NCBI GenBank assembly: GCA_027577595.1
Contig: JANBRJ010000040.1
Coordinates: forward strand, 82,002-146,001
Source of the DNA: Coemansia sp. RSA 487
Taxonomy: Eukaryota; Kickxellomycota; Kickxellomycetes; Kickxellales; Kickxellaceae
Direction: 5' to 3'
DNA: 64,000 nt
In this document: positions 1 through 10,453 of the stretch, piece after piece
Layout of the letters: each line of letters starts with the position of its first letter
Numbering within the stretch: the stretch's first letter is position 1
Program-made: the position numbers and the translations under genes
Notes under the pieces: generated by a model
What the model was told of the DNA's origin: nothing
What the model saw: the letters and a program-made list of their open reading frames with translations, nothing else
Database searches by the model: none

Positions 1-1
1 A

Positions 2-370
2 GAGCCCTACCAGGCTTTGCTTGCCGCTGAGGAGGTGCCTAAAGATACACTGGCACAGCTTCTTGCCAAGCAGTTTGGTAAAGGTGCATTTGAAAAGCTC
101 AATCGAGATGCTGATGTGATTGTAGCCGACATCATCCGCTTGATGCTAGGCGAGGGCAGCAGCGATGGCAAGAATTTTGGCCTTTTCAGCTTTTCGTTCG
201 CTCTAGGAAGACACTATGACTCTGTCTCGCCGTTCCTGCACCACGTCAAGCCAGTTCCGTTCTCAAAGAGCTTTGATGGTGGTAGTGGGAATGCAACCAT
301 TGTTCCTGAGGTGGTTGCTGCGCTTTCGGGAAGTGCTGATCCAAACTGCTGGAAGCAGATTGAAAACTAA
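2..370 (+). CDS. 3' end of an unknown protein-coding gene (partial)
   Basis: An open frame enters from the left edge (reading EPYQALLAAEEVPKD...) and runs about 122 residues to a TAA at 368-370. The true start lies outside the window. The sequence is of normal composition, with a helical charged part (AQLLAKQFGKGAFEKLNRD) and then a G/S/F-rich part (FGLFSFSFALGRHYD). I recognise no family and see no transmembrane segment or catalytic motif. It converges on the PRPP synthetase gene with about 108 bp between the two stops. That it is a real coding end is likely from its length and its position against a clear gene; its function is unknown. Confidence 0.6.
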   Translation, partial: EPYQALLAAEEVPKDTLAQLLAKQFGKGAFEKLNRDADVIVADIIRLMLGEGSSDGKNFGLFSFSFALGRHYDSVSPFLHHVKPVPFSKSFDGGSGNATIVPEVVAALSGSADPNCWKQIEN

Positions 371-478
371 TATAAAAACGAGCTTTTAGTAAAATTCTTC
401 CAGAGAAAAATAACAATTTATTCCAGCTAAAAGCAATAACGATAAATATGCTGTCAACCCAGGCCCTCCTCTGGTTTA

Positions 479-1579
479 CTACATTAGCTCATCGTATACA
501 AACAGCTGCGTGACAGATTCTCCATGGAACGTGCGCCGAATAATCTCGCCCAGCATGGGTGCAATGTCGATTGTCTTGAGCTTGGCGCACTTGCTTCTAA
601 ACTCCTCCTGTGGCACAGTGTTCGTGCAAGCAACTGCGGTGACTGGCGACCTGCTGATTATCTCCAGCGCAGGTCCCGAGAATATGCCATGGACAGCAAT
701 GGCATAGATCTCTGTGGCACCGTGCCGCTTAAGAATCTCTGATGCAAGACCAATAGTGCTGCCGCTGTCAATCATATCGTCAAGGATAATCACTGGACGA
801 CCGCTAACCTCGCCAACAAGGCCCATGCTCTCTTTTGTGCTGCCGACATCTTCCTTGTGGATCAGCGCAAAGTCCAGGTTGAGCTTGTTGCAAACAGACG
901 TGGCGCGCTTCGCACCGCCGGCATCGGGAGACACAACCACAGCCTGGCGCCAGTTGGGAATCTCGCTGCGAATCCACTGGATTATGCAGGGCTCTGCATA
1001 GATAAGGTCCACGGGGATCTGGAAGAATCCTTGGTACTGCGGATCGTGCAGATCCATCGCAATTAGGTGGTCTGCACCTGCTGCCTGCAGTAGATTTGCC
1101 ACAAGAGTGCCGGCACGGGCACACCACTGGCGATACCCGCCCTCGCCCACGCTCATTCCCATGAAGCTTTGGGCAAACGTTCCTTGTGGAAGCGGGTTGC
1201 TGACCTCACCAGTGGTCTGGGAAAGCGAGTTCATGATCTCTGATCCGATCTGGTGCTGCGGAAGGCGCTTCTTCTGCGACTTTTCGGACTGCCGCGAATA
1301 GGGAAACAGCGGGGTGACTACGGTGATGCGCTTTGCGCTACCCATACGGCATGCCTGAATGAGGATAAGAAGCTCGATAAGGTTGTCGTTCACTCTCCCG
1401 CAGCCGCTCTGGATGATATATACATGCTTTTCACGCACCGAGTCCTTGATTTCGACGCTTGTTTCCTGGTTGGAGAACTTGCCCAACTTTGATGAGCACA
1501 GCTCCACACCAAGCGATTCGCTAATGCGCTGTGCAAGACTTGGATGCGAGGAACCGTTGAGCAAAACGATATTCTTCAT
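479..1579 (-). CDS. PRS5: Ribose-phosphate pyrophosphokinase (PRPP synthetase), fungal PRS5-like
   Basis: Makes PRPP from ribose-5-phosphate and ATP, the precursor for purines, pyrimidines, histidine, tryptophan and NAD. Family landmarks are clear: an N-terminal LLNGSSHPSLAQRI segment, KFSNQETSVEI, the metal/ribose-binding MDLHDPQYQGFFQIPVD, VVVSPDAGGAKR, and the PRPP loop VIILDDMIDSGSTIG, ending in IRRTFHGESVTQLF. I place the start at the Met at 1579 (MKNIVLLNG) because the frame upstream is hydrophobic and unlike the family; this gives 366 aa against about 318 for simple PRS proteins. The excess is an insert of about 50 residues after PLFPYSRQ, before AGTLVANLLQAAGADHLI. From memory, Prs5-type fungal subunits carry an insert at this point, and in yeast such subunits work in heteromeric complexes. 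The gene is divergent from mL58 over about 430 bp. Confidence 0.93.
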   Translation of the reverse strand: MKNIVLLNGSSHPSLAQRISESLGVELCSSKLGKFSNQETSVEIKDSVREKHVYIIQSGCGRVNDNLIELLILIQACRMGSAKRITVVTPLFPYSRQSEKSQKKRLPQHQIGSEIMNSLSQTTGEVSNPLPQGTFAQSFMGMSVGEGGYRQWCARAGTLVANLLQAAGADHLIAMDLHDPQYQGFFQIPVDLIYAEPCIIQWIRSEIPNWRQAVVVSPDAGGAKRATSVCNKLNLDFALIHKEDVGSTKESMGLVGEVSGRPVIILDDMIDSGSTIGLASEILKRHGATEIYAIAVHGIFSGPALEIISRSPVTAVACTNTVPQEEFRSKCAKLKTIDIAPMLGEIIRRTFHGESVTQLFVYDELM

Positions 1580-2011
1580 TGCAGGTGTAGTAGAAAAAGA
1601 AGTTATGTAACAGTAGTGGAAAGGCAAAAAAAGCAAGAGCAAAGATTCCAATGAGAAAAGCAAAGCAAATGTTTTCAAGGAAGAAAGTCTGTAAAACTTT
1701 GAGTGCGGCGTATTTGAAAGCGTAAAAAAAATATCATCGCAATTTTTGAAACGGAGGGGAGCAGAGTTTAGTGTGATTCCGACTGATTTGTGGGAAAGAA
1801 ATTTTGTAGGATCAACTTTTTAGCTTTTGAAATTATCGATTGCACAAGAATGAAAACCTTGTAGCATTTTATCATTGCCATTATTTTTTCATTTCAGCCT
1901 GTTTTTAAATCCTTTAATGCTTGAAATTGCTTTTGTTGTATAAATTTATACGTGTCTCAGAGATCCATTACACGCAGACCGAATAACTATCGTTGGAAGA
2001 GTAGATTTGCA

Positions 2012-2494
2012 ATGAGCCACCTTGTTACTAAAGCATTCGGAGCTAGGACAGCTGTTTTCCCAAGCAGGCTCTTACAACCAGTGCGCATGAGCAGTGCAGT
2101 GGCAAGAAAGTCGCTGGGGACAAACGTTCACTTCACAAAGACGCTGGAAGATGGCAGTATTTTTGTTTCGCGGGTACCAAAAACGATGCCAGAGATCAGC
2201 GAGGCAGATCTGCCGCCGCCAGTACGCGAGTACAAGCCAGTTGTGCGGAAAGAAATCACATCCGAGCTGAGGCAATCGCTTATTTCGCTGCGTAACGAGG
2301 ATCCGACACAGTGGACGGTTTCGAAGCTGGCAAAAAAGTTTGATATTCCCAAGCAGCTGGTTCTTTCAATTGCGCCGTGTCCCAAATGGAGGCGTGAGGA
2401 GATACACCAAGCCAAGGATGCCGAGTGGGAAAACCTTGGGTACAAGAAGCGTCTGATCAGGCTGAATCGGGTGCGCCGCCGTCTTATGTGGTAG
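2012..2494 (+). CDS. MRPL20: Mitochondrial large-subunit ribosomal protein mL58 (MRPL20 family)
   Basis: 160 aa from the ATG at 2012. The first 30-40 residues are rich in R/S/A with almost no acids, as expected for a mitochondrial presequence. The body holds the MRPL20/mL58 pattern: LRNEDPTQWTVSKLAKKFDI, then LSIAPCPKWRREEI, then a basic C-terminus ending RVRRRLMW. This DP.xWT.xKLAKKF..P...V..IAPCP pattern is characteristic of the fungal mitoribosomal protein. An upstream in-frame GTG at 1952 adds nothing recognisable, so I prefer the ATG. It shares a divergent intergenic region with PRS5. A second mitoribosomal gene (bL33m) lies at 27.3 kb. Confidence 0.85.
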   Translation: MSHLVTKAFGARTAVFPSRLLQPVRMSSAVARKSLGTNVHFTKTLEDGSIFVSRVPKTMPEISEADLPPPVREYKPVVRKEITSELRQSLISLRNEDPTQWTVSKLAKKFDIPKQLVLSIAPCPKWRREEIHQAKDAEWENLGYKKRLIRLNRVRRRLMW

Positions 2495-2567
2495 AATCTG
2501 CAATATTTTTTATTATGCGTGTCTGTTTATTCACTAAATGCCAAATCTGTTCAGAAAGCCATTTGCT

Positions 2568-2670
2568 GTGTTTTGCAAAACTAACTGCGCCGAATAAGAA
2601 GGATGTATACGCATCGAATGGTGAAAGGGCTGTGGTGGTGCTAATGGATTTTGCGATCCAAGAAAAAGGC
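2568..2670 (+). repeat. Short fragment of the Fanzor-associated relic family, inverted relative to the next copy
   Basis: About 100 bp starting GTGTTTTGCAAAACTAA and containing GATTTTGCGATCCAAGAAAA is nearly the same as the start of the minus-strand relic (3501 downward) and of the plus-strand relic at 14.12 kb. Here similarity stops soon after the GATCCAAGAAAA stretch. It begins 73 bp after the mL58 stop codon, so it may sit in that gene's 3' untranslated region. It forms an inverted pair with the 3.5 kb copy. Similarity was judged by eye. Confidence 0.65.
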
Positions 2671-2848
2671 ATTTGTGTAGGCGTAGTGTATGCATCAGTG
2701 CAAAACAGGAAAATAGGAATGGCTAGTACCATTGTCAAAAGTAGTCACAGATGTTTATCTCCTTGGCTCTCATTTGAGCACCTGCTTGCAAAAGTGACAG
2801 AATATCCTATCCTAGAACCAGGATTGCTAGGACTAGGATTTGCCGCAA

Positions 2849-3501
2849 CTATAATATTGGCTGAACTTCGTGGTGGTTGTTATTTGTTTGTCCTCGCTCT
2901 GGAGTCTCACCATGATCGCGAAGGCCATGGAAAATATGCCTAAAGTTGAGAACGGCAGCGAGATCTCGGTTGTATTTGCGAGAACGAGGAGTCAAAGCAC
3001 CATCCACTTCCACGGTCCCCATACAGAGTTCGTTGGTGCACTTAAGGTGACCGTGGCAGAGCACTCCTTTCATCTTCTCTCGTTGGTAGGCTGCATTTTT
3101 CAATCAAATGCCTGTGTGGTACTGACACTGATATCATCAGGCCGTTGAATGCTTCACATAGACCCTTATTGATGTGTGCCAGCACTGCAATTGGGTTCTT
3201 GTTCAAGGTAGTGGGGTTTTTCAGGTTGCTAGCTTTTGTTAGGATCAATGCTAACTAACCGCATTAAAAACACAGACAGAGACCGAGAAGCCAATCCATT
3301 TTAGTGCGAAATAACAGGCGTGTGGTAAACAGTTTTCTCCACAAAGCCCAGCTTGCGCCTCTTGCTTCCAAGCGCAAATATAACGCCAACTGACGCAAAC
3401 GACTTTTCTTGGATCGCAAAATCCATTATCACCACCGCAATCTTTGACCATTCTACGCGTATACATCCTTCCTATTCGGCACAATTAGTTTTGCAAAATA
3501 C
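2849..3501 (-). pseudogene. Decayed C-terminal half of a Fanzor (TnpB-like) gene
   Basis: On the minus strand the last part reads CHGHLKCTNELC, then KYNRDLAAVLNFRHIFHGL and GETPERGQ. This is the second half of a Fanzor-type zinc ribbon (CHGLLKCTxxxC), the RuvC-III signature with its catalytic Asp (NRD.AA.LNF), and the tail that follows it in the locus at 59 kb. Upstream, to about 3501, the nucleotide sequence matches the relics at 2.57 and 14.12 kb. It reads in pieces (VVIMDFAIQEK, VGVIFALGSKRRKLGFVEK, SIDPNK) broken by stops and frame changes. It is not a working gene. The C-terminal identity is firm; the domain assignment of the upstream part is uncertain. Confidence 0.75.
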
Positions 3502-5868
3502 AATGTGATTCCTCGTCATAGCTTTTGCTGACAAGTGCAACGTGGGAAAAAAAAGAGAGGGAGGCGATGAATGCAGCAAAGATGTGCGCCCTATACTATT
3601 CCTCAAACACGAGCTGATGTTTGCGAAACTGTGTCAGATCTGGAGGCAGCGAGTAATTGAAACATCAAACTTGATGGCCGGAAAAAGCTTTTCTACAGCG
3701 CAATGTGTATGTGTACCTTGATAGATTGTGCCCGATGCAGCACTAGAGTGAAGCTTTATTGTCATAAATAAGCGCACGACGTGCAGGACAAAGCGCCGTG
3801 ACAGAGAAATGAAGAGACAATGGACAGTGAAGCGGTAGTGTGCTGTGAGGAAACCCGGGTATTGCAAGTGTTGTTTGGTTTTGCTTGTGTGGAAACATTG
3901 AATTGGGAGGGGCCAACAGTAGAGCCTGGGAGTGGCAATTGACGACAAAGAGCCGATGGGCACACACCAGCAATATGAAACAAGAACGAGAGCCATATTT
4001 CTAGTTGTTTCTTGGATTGAGCCGAGCTTAGCCATTGCTGTTGCGCAGAAACATGTGGTTAGAATCAGGAACATATGTGTCCATGTGTGGTGTCATGCGG
4101 TGCTACCGCAATTTGACGCCTCTCCCTCCTTCGCTTGTTTATAGCTTCACTGGAATATTCTCCGAGCACAAGCTACTGCTTGATCTTGGGGTGTGTAAAA
4201 AACACACCATATTAAAATGACAGTCGTGGTAGTTTACGCTTGGCTGCAAACAAAAACTGTTGCAACTATGGCACAATCGGTATTGGCAATGGCGTAGAGC
4301 GCACAATTGGACACCGATCCACCTTGTGGTGTGCTGTTTGTAAATGAGCCATCAGCAGATATTTAAACTACATCAGCCGCAACATCTGGCATACCGAACA
4401 GGTTTCCTTAAGCAATGACAACACACGCACACTGGAATCAGGTTGTTGTGGGCAGGAATATCAGGGTGTATTTAAAAAATAAGGGAATGAGCACGGGCCA
4501 CCTCAAACTCAGTTACTTCTTGCCCCTGCCTCTGCTTGTGCATGTGTATGCTGTCTGCATCCCCAACGCGGCATTTGCACTGTATTGTCGAGGATCGGAA
4601 ATTACGCATGCATCAGACAGCAAATATCTGAATTCAGCAAGCATAGGCGGTATTTTTTCAATTGCATTCCTCTCACAGAGTGAGCACTCCACCCGGCGCA
4701 CAGATATACAAGAGAGGGGCAGTTTAGCTTTGCTCATTTGGTCTCCCTGGCCTTGTCTGTGACCAATTCCACAGCTGATATGTGCTATACTGTCGTCACT
4801 CTGCCAGAGCAGATGGCAGCTATAAGCAAAGACAAGCCAAAAGCCAAAGCACAAAACTACTGCACGTCTTATCTCTGAACAGGCGATTTCATCACAAGCT
4901 ACCACAGAATCGCACCCACAGAAGGCAAAATTAATAAGCATGCGTGCCAATGACAGGGCGTGGAGCGCACTGACCACCCTTTCCCGAAGCATTGTGGAAA
5001 GGAGCCACCAGATATTTGAGCAGAATCGTTCATTTTCGATTCGATGCAAGCAGGAGAGAAGAATACGGCATGGTGAAAGGAAAGACACACTTTGCATGGC
5101 AGCCAACTATAATGTCTTAGCCGGACAGCAGTTGAATGGCGCACGGTGGCTGGATTGGTGGTCAGAAAATAAGAGGGAGCCAAAAATGTTCTGCATTCGG
5201 ACAAAATGCTATTTTAAGTGCTGACGATCCGCGCGTGCACGCTCGTGTCGTTCAGAAACACTTGGGTTTCTCAGGCATTGCTAGCCAATGCGATCCGCCC
5301 CTGCCGTGGAGGATGCCTGTCCAAACGAATCACGCAACACGCCCACCGATTTCCGCAAGAGGCGGATATTCGTCTTCAAAAGGGGGCAGGCGGGGGATTT
5401 GCTACTGCATTTCTTCTGCGTCGTGCACGGACCAGGCGCCAAAATCGTGGCGGAATTGACTGGGAAAAGGGAAGAGCTCAACTGAGGTTTTCCCCGCGCC
5501 AAAGCGAAGGACAAAAGGCCTCTTTCTTTGTGAATCAACTCGTAAAGAGGAAAAGCCAGATTTCCATGCACCCTTGGGGGCAAACAACACACCCCTCGAC
5601 CATGCGGCAACACTGTTTTGAGCGAAAAGAAGAAAGCACTTTTGCTGCTCTTGCCCATCCCACATCCCTGCCTGGATTGGTGCTGTATTGAAGATAAATG
5701 AATTAGAGCTGAGAGAGCACCGAGCAAAACAGATTGGCTGAGGCATTGCGCAATTTTGGACTCAACGCCATTTTCCCACCACTTCCAAAGCTGGTCTGCT
5801 TGCCTCAGTGGTCAGACTTTTGTTCCTCGTTCGTCTTCTTGACAACAGCTTCCATCAGTCTTTTCACG
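3502..5868. other. Gene-free stretch upstream of GDH2
   Basis: About 2.4 kb between the relic and the GDH2 core promoter. Open frames exist on both strands (the longest about 197 codons on the minus strand near 4.5-5.1 kb), but none shows a protein family, a good start or codon use like its neighbours. The 5.2-5.7 kb part is GC-richer and carries overlapping frames on both strands, which looks like composition rather than coding. It probably includes distal GDH2 promoter sequence. I see no tRNA, rRNA or intact mobile element. Confidence 0.5.
5353..5365. promoter_or_regulatory. Possible zinc-cluster factor site (CCG-N7-CGG)
   Basis: CCGCAAGAGGCGG is an inverted CCG/CGG pair with a 7-bp spacer, the layout bound by many fungal Zn2Cys6 regulators. 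It lies about 500 bp upstream of the GDH2 TATA box, in a gene catabolising an amino acid, a class often under such regulators. A single match of this kind can occur by chance. Confidence 0.25.
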
Positions 5869-5876
5869 TATAAAAA
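5869..5876 (+). promoter_or_regulatory. TATA box of GDH2
   Basis: TATAAAAA in the context CACGTATAAAAAGGAC, followed by a pyrimidine-rich tract and then CA-rich leader sequence (ACATACATACACACA near 6130-6165) up to the ATG at 6201. Transcription would start near 5900-5910, giving a leader of about 300 nt. It is the clearest canonical TATA box I noted in the window and fits a strongly expressed, regulated metabolic gene. Confidence 0.6.
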
Positions 5877-6200
5877 GGACTGCTCTGGACGCGCTCTTTC
5901 TTTTCTGCATTCGGAGAAAAAGCTGTATAGCTTCTTTCCACAACTACCTTTGTTCGCACTCTTTTCTTCACTATAGCTACCAGCAGCAAGCCGATCTTCG
6001 CCTTCTTCTGCCCACCAGTGCCTACATATCGCACAAAGTTATCGCATCTTCGAGGCTTTTTTCTTCTTCTCCTCTGAATCTCTTTGCTACAAGACCTGCG
6101 CTACCCTGCCGCATTAGCAACCACATATACACAACATACATACATACACACATACACACACAGCTTACAGCTCCGTGCTATTCCTTTCCTCGTTTCAAGA

Positions 6201-9200
6201 ATGACCGTAGCCGATCCAGTGTCTATTGCCAGCAATGGCGACTATACCGCCAACGTCTACTCGGGAAAGCAGGAGCACCGTGACCAGGTGTGCGCGATCC
6301 TCGAGAAGGAGGGCCAGATCCCCATGAATCTGATCGACTCGGAGGTCGAGTGGTTCTACGACGTCCTTGGGCTTGACGACATGTACTTTATGCTGGAGGC
6401 GCCTGCCACCGTCGCCAACCACATTGTCTCTCTCTACGGCGCGCAGCTGTCCAGCATGAACAAGCCCAACCCTGTCAACATCACATTCGAGAGTCGCCAC
6501 AGCAATGGCGCCATATTCATCCACAACTCGGTTCCAGGCATCTCGAAAACCGACGGCCCGCATTACGAGCAAATGTAGGTATTGCTGCGCTGCACAATGT
6601 CTAGCTTTCCCTTCCGCTTGTGCGTCACACTTCCCCATCTAAAAGCAGACGCCTGCCGTGTCCTTTCCAGTTTCCAAAACCTCCTCTTTGCGCACTGTTT
6701 ATTCGATGCACGCGACCTTTTACTTTTTTTTTGTCTGAGCAGTCCCACTGTTTTTTTCTCCGGCGTGCGAACGCATGCAGTCTTGGATCTCCATCTCACT
6801 CCGATCTCTTCTCCCCCTTTGCCTGCCTTTTCACAGCCAAAAGCTGCGTGGCTGGCGTTATCAGCTGGCCATCGCCAGCAGAATGCGCCTCCCCCCACAG
6901 CTGCGCCATGCTGTCACCCGCCCCCACCCATCCCACGCCACAGCATTGGATCTTTCCCTCCCCAGCTAAACTCGCCTTATCTCTTGCCATCGTCGGCTTT
7001 TGTCCCTTGCCTTTGCTTCTTGTTTCCGTGTAGGATCGATGCCGAGTACCTGGACGCCAGCGTCTCCCAGGCAGCCTATCGCGTAGAGTCGTATCGCTCG
7101 CGCGGCAAGGTATCTAAACGCCTTGACGCCTCGCTCCGCACGTACTTTGTCAACGCCTGCGACTTTGTCAACCCCGACCCTCAGGGCGACGCCGTCTACG
7201 ACATCAACCAGGTGTCGGACCGCACATTCCTTGCAAAGGCCACGCCCACGGTGCTAGATCTGTACGGCAGCGTCGTCACAAAGGTGCTGAACCGCTCGGG
7301 CCCTGTCATCGTCTCCAATGAGCTTCCCAGCGGCGAGCACCGCCTTGTAATCGGCTTCCGCCAGCGCAGCACGCAGGGCTACTTTGCAGCGCTTTCGGAT
7401 CTGTACCACTACTACCGCCTTTTCTCGTCGCGCAAGTACGTCGAGCAGTTCTCAAACGGCGTCACAATCATTAGCCTGTATCTCGACCTAGCAAAGCACG
7501 CCAAGCGTCTTGTTGCCGGCTCCTCGGGCAGCAGCTCCAGCGTTGCCAGCACAACAGCCTCGCCTGTTCTGGCGCCCGCCACCCCGGCAGCAAGCATCGA
7601 GGTCAGCATCAACCAGATCATCAAGGAGGCCAGTCTCCTGTTCTGCATCCCCAACACGCCGTTCCAGAAGCAGTTCAAGACCGGTGAGCTCTCTGTGCAA
7701 GAGACCGTTTATGCGTTCGCCGGGTGGATCTTTGCACAGCACTTCCTCAACCGCCTGGGTAGCGAGTACGCCACGCTGGTGGACATCCTGGATCCGAACG
7801 ACGCAACCGACATCGAGGTCTTGGCAAAGCTGAAGAAGCGCCTGCGCCAGGAGACATTTACCCGCGAACTGATCCTCGACATTCTGCTCGGCCACTGCGA
7901 GCTCATCAAAGACCTGTACGCGCACTTTGCCAGCACGCACTACGTCCAATCCTCCTCCACTGCGGGAGTCGCCGGGCTGCAGGTGTCGCTGTCGATGACC
8001 CGCCTTCAAGACAAGGTCGCGTTGACCAAGGACGAGCTTCTTGCAAAGATCACCCGCACAACAACAAACGACCACGAGGCCACGGTGATGCGTGCCCTGC
8101 TTGACTTCAACGAGCACATTCTCAAGACAAACTTCTTCCAGACGACGAAGGTTGCGCTGTCATTCCGCATGGATCCGGGGTTCCTCCCGAGCATCGAGTA
8201 TCCGGCAAAGCCGTACGGTGTGTTCCTCGTCATCGGCAATGAGTTCCGCGGCTTCCACGTGCGGTTCCAGGACGTTGCGCGCGGCGGCATCCGCATAGTC
8301 CGGTCGCGCAACGGTGAGGCATACTCGATCAACCAGCGCACGCTCTTTGACGAGAACTACTCGCTGGCTTCCACGCAGCACCGCAAGAACAAGGACATCC
8401 CTGAGGGCGGCTCGAAGGGCACGATCCTGCTCAACTCCAATGCGCAGGACAAGTCGTTTGTTGCCTTTGAGAAGTACGTCGACGCCATGCTCGACTTGCT
8501 GCTGACTGGCCAATCGCCCGGCATCAAGGATCCCCTTGTCGACCGCCTGGGCCGCAACGAGATCCTGTTCTTCGGCCCCGACGAGGGTACCGCCGGGTAC
8601 ATGGACTGGGCGAGCCAGCACGCGCGCAAGCGTGGCGCACCGTTCTGGAAGGCGTTCACCACAGGCAAGAGCCAGGAGCTGGGCGGCATCCCGCACGACA
8701 CCTACGGCATGACCACCCGCTCAGTGCACCAGTACGTGCTGGGGATCATGCGCCAGCTCGAGCTGGACGAGGCCGAGTGCACCAAGTTCCAGACTGGTGG
8801 ACCCGACGGTGATCTCGGCTCCAACGAGATCAAGATCAGCAACGACCGCACCACTGCGATTGTTGACGGCAGCGGCGTCCTGTGCGACCCACAGGGCATC
8901 GACCGCACCGAGCTTACTCGCCTGGCCGACGCACGCCAGATGATCCAGCATTTCGATCTGGCAAAGCTCGGTCCGCAGGGATTCCGCGTGCTAGTCGACG
9001 ACTACCAGGTGACTCTGCCTGACGGCACGCTTGTACAGGACGGGCTGGCCTTCCGCAACACCTTCCACCTCAACAAGATGGCTGTCGCTGACTTCTTTGT
9101 CCCGTGCGGCGGCCGCCCAGAGTCCATCGACATCAACAATGTCGCTGCGCTCTTCGACGAGGACGGCTCCACCCGCTTCAAGTACGTCGTCGAGGGTGCC

Positions 9201-9794
9201 AACCTCTTCTTCACCCAGGATGCCCGTCTGCGTCTTGAAAAGGCTGGCGTGCACCTGTTCAAGGACGCCTCAGCAAACAAGGGCGGCGTGACCTCGTCGT
9301 CGCTGGAGGTCCTGGCTGCGCTGTCCTTCACAGACAGCGAGTTTGGTCGGCTGATGTGCCGCCAGGAGGACGGCACGCTGCCGTCCTTCTACCAGGAGTA
9401 TGTCGCCGACGTCCAGACCGCAATCGAGGCGAATGCTGCCCGCGAGTTTGAATGTCTCTGGAACGAAGCCAAGCGCACCTCAAAGCCCAAGAGCATCCTC
9501 TCCGATGAGCTGTCGGTGGCCATCGTCGAGCTGCGCAAGAGCCTCGAGAGCACCAACCTCTGGGACAATGTGCCACTCCGTCGCCTTGTCATGTGCGAGG
9601 CGCTCCCCGCTCGCCTGCTTGAGGAGCTAGGCGTTGACACCATCCTCGAGCGCGTGCCGCAGAACTACCTCAAGGCCATCTTTGGCGCCTACCTCGCCTC
9701 GCACTTTGTCTACGAGTATGGCACCGATCCTGGACAGTTTGCCTTCTTTGAGTTTATGTCAAAGTACCACGCCAAGGCAATCACTGGCAACTAA
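6201..9794 (+). CDS. GDH2: NAD-specific glutamate dehydrogenase, large fungal type (1044 aa, one intron)
   Basis: Deaminates glutamate to 2-oxoglutarate and ammonium with NAD. Exons are 6201-6574 and 7034-9794. The intron (6575-7033, GTAGGT...GTAG) splits an ATG codon, joining HYEQ to MIDAEYLDASVSQAAYRV, and 374+2761 nt gives 1045 codons in frame. Landmarks: GNEFRGFHVRFQ then VARGGIRIVRS (about residue 535, substrate/catalytic region), FFGPDEGTAGYMDWAS (about 640), GKSQELGGIPHDTYGMTT, and VVEGANLFFTQDARL with ANKGGVTSSSLEVLAALS (about 870, nucleotide-binding half). Length is close to yeast Gdh2 (about 1090 aa). The long N-terminal region is typical of this class. A TATA box lies about 330 bp upstream. 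The gene converges with BET1. Confidence 0.95.
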
Positions 9795-9958
9795 ACTCTA
9801 TTTTTTAGCCACTTTAATTTGTGCACCATTCCCTGTTTCTAATTTAAATCCAATACCACAGAGAGCTCTGTTCTGTTTGCTTTGAAAACGAAAACTAACA
9901 CACACACGTACGTACAAAGAGAATTCTCAAAAAAAAAAATACATGCTGCTCAGGAGGG

Positions 9959-10453
9959 TTACCGTGCTTTCAGATAGAAGTATATGAAGACAATGACGCC
10001 AATTGCAAAAAGTGTCAGGTAAAAAAATGGTCCGCACCCTTGCCGCGCCCACATCTCGTAAAAGTTCTTCATTGTTTGCGCCAAGCGACCGCCCATTCCC
10101 TCCATATCTTGTCCCATCGTGGTCAAGAACTGATTCTGGTCGCGGATCTCGTCCCCGATGTTGATCGCAACCTACACAAGGTTCCATGCCAAAGATCAAT
10201 TAGCAATCCCACGACTATCTCCCATCTTCCGTCTTACAGTACATAAGCCATGGCTGTAACGTACCTCCTTCAGTATCGACACTTTGCCCTTTAGCCGCGA
10301 ACCCTTGTCATTTGGATCATTCTCAAGCCCTTGTCCGGCGCCTTCTCGGTGTTCTGAATGTGAGTATTCACCATAAGCACCATGCGTCCCACCCACAGCA
10401 CTGCTACCTGGCTGATTATGCCGCAGTCTGTTGCCGCTGCCAAATGCAGACAT
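9959..10453 (-). CDS. BET1: BET1-family Qc-SNARE (two exons, 133 aa)
   Basis: SNARE for ER-to-Golgi vesicle fusion. Exon 1 is 10453-10265 (MSAFGSGNRLRHN...LKGKVSILKE) and exon 2 is 10171-9959. The intron (10264-10172) has GTACGT and TGTAG ends and joins codons cleanly to read ILKEVAINIGDEIRDQNQFL. The joined protein has a disordered N-terminus, a SNARE helix (LKGKVSILKEVAINIGDEIR, QNQFLTTMGQDMEG) and a C-terminal anchor (FFYLTLFAIGVIVFIYFYLK) ending in AR. This follows animal and fungal Bet1 nearly position by position. It is divergent from RPN1 over about 525 bp and convergent with GDH2 (about 165 bp). Confidence 0.92.

Noticed and set aside
1580-1678. N-terminal hydrophobic extension of the PRPP synthetase as a signal peptide
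   Set aside because: PRPP synthetases are cytosolic and the conserved protein starts at the internal Met; the extension is probably leader sequence.
4513-5106. 197-codon minus-strand frame upstream of GDH2
   Set aside because: No family motif, Cys-rich random-looking composition, overlapping frames on the other strand, and no credible promoter or neighbour logic.
7488-8696. Long minus-strand frames opposite GDH2
   Set aside because: Antisense shadows of a high-GC3 coding exon; the plus-strand protein is a clear Gdh2.
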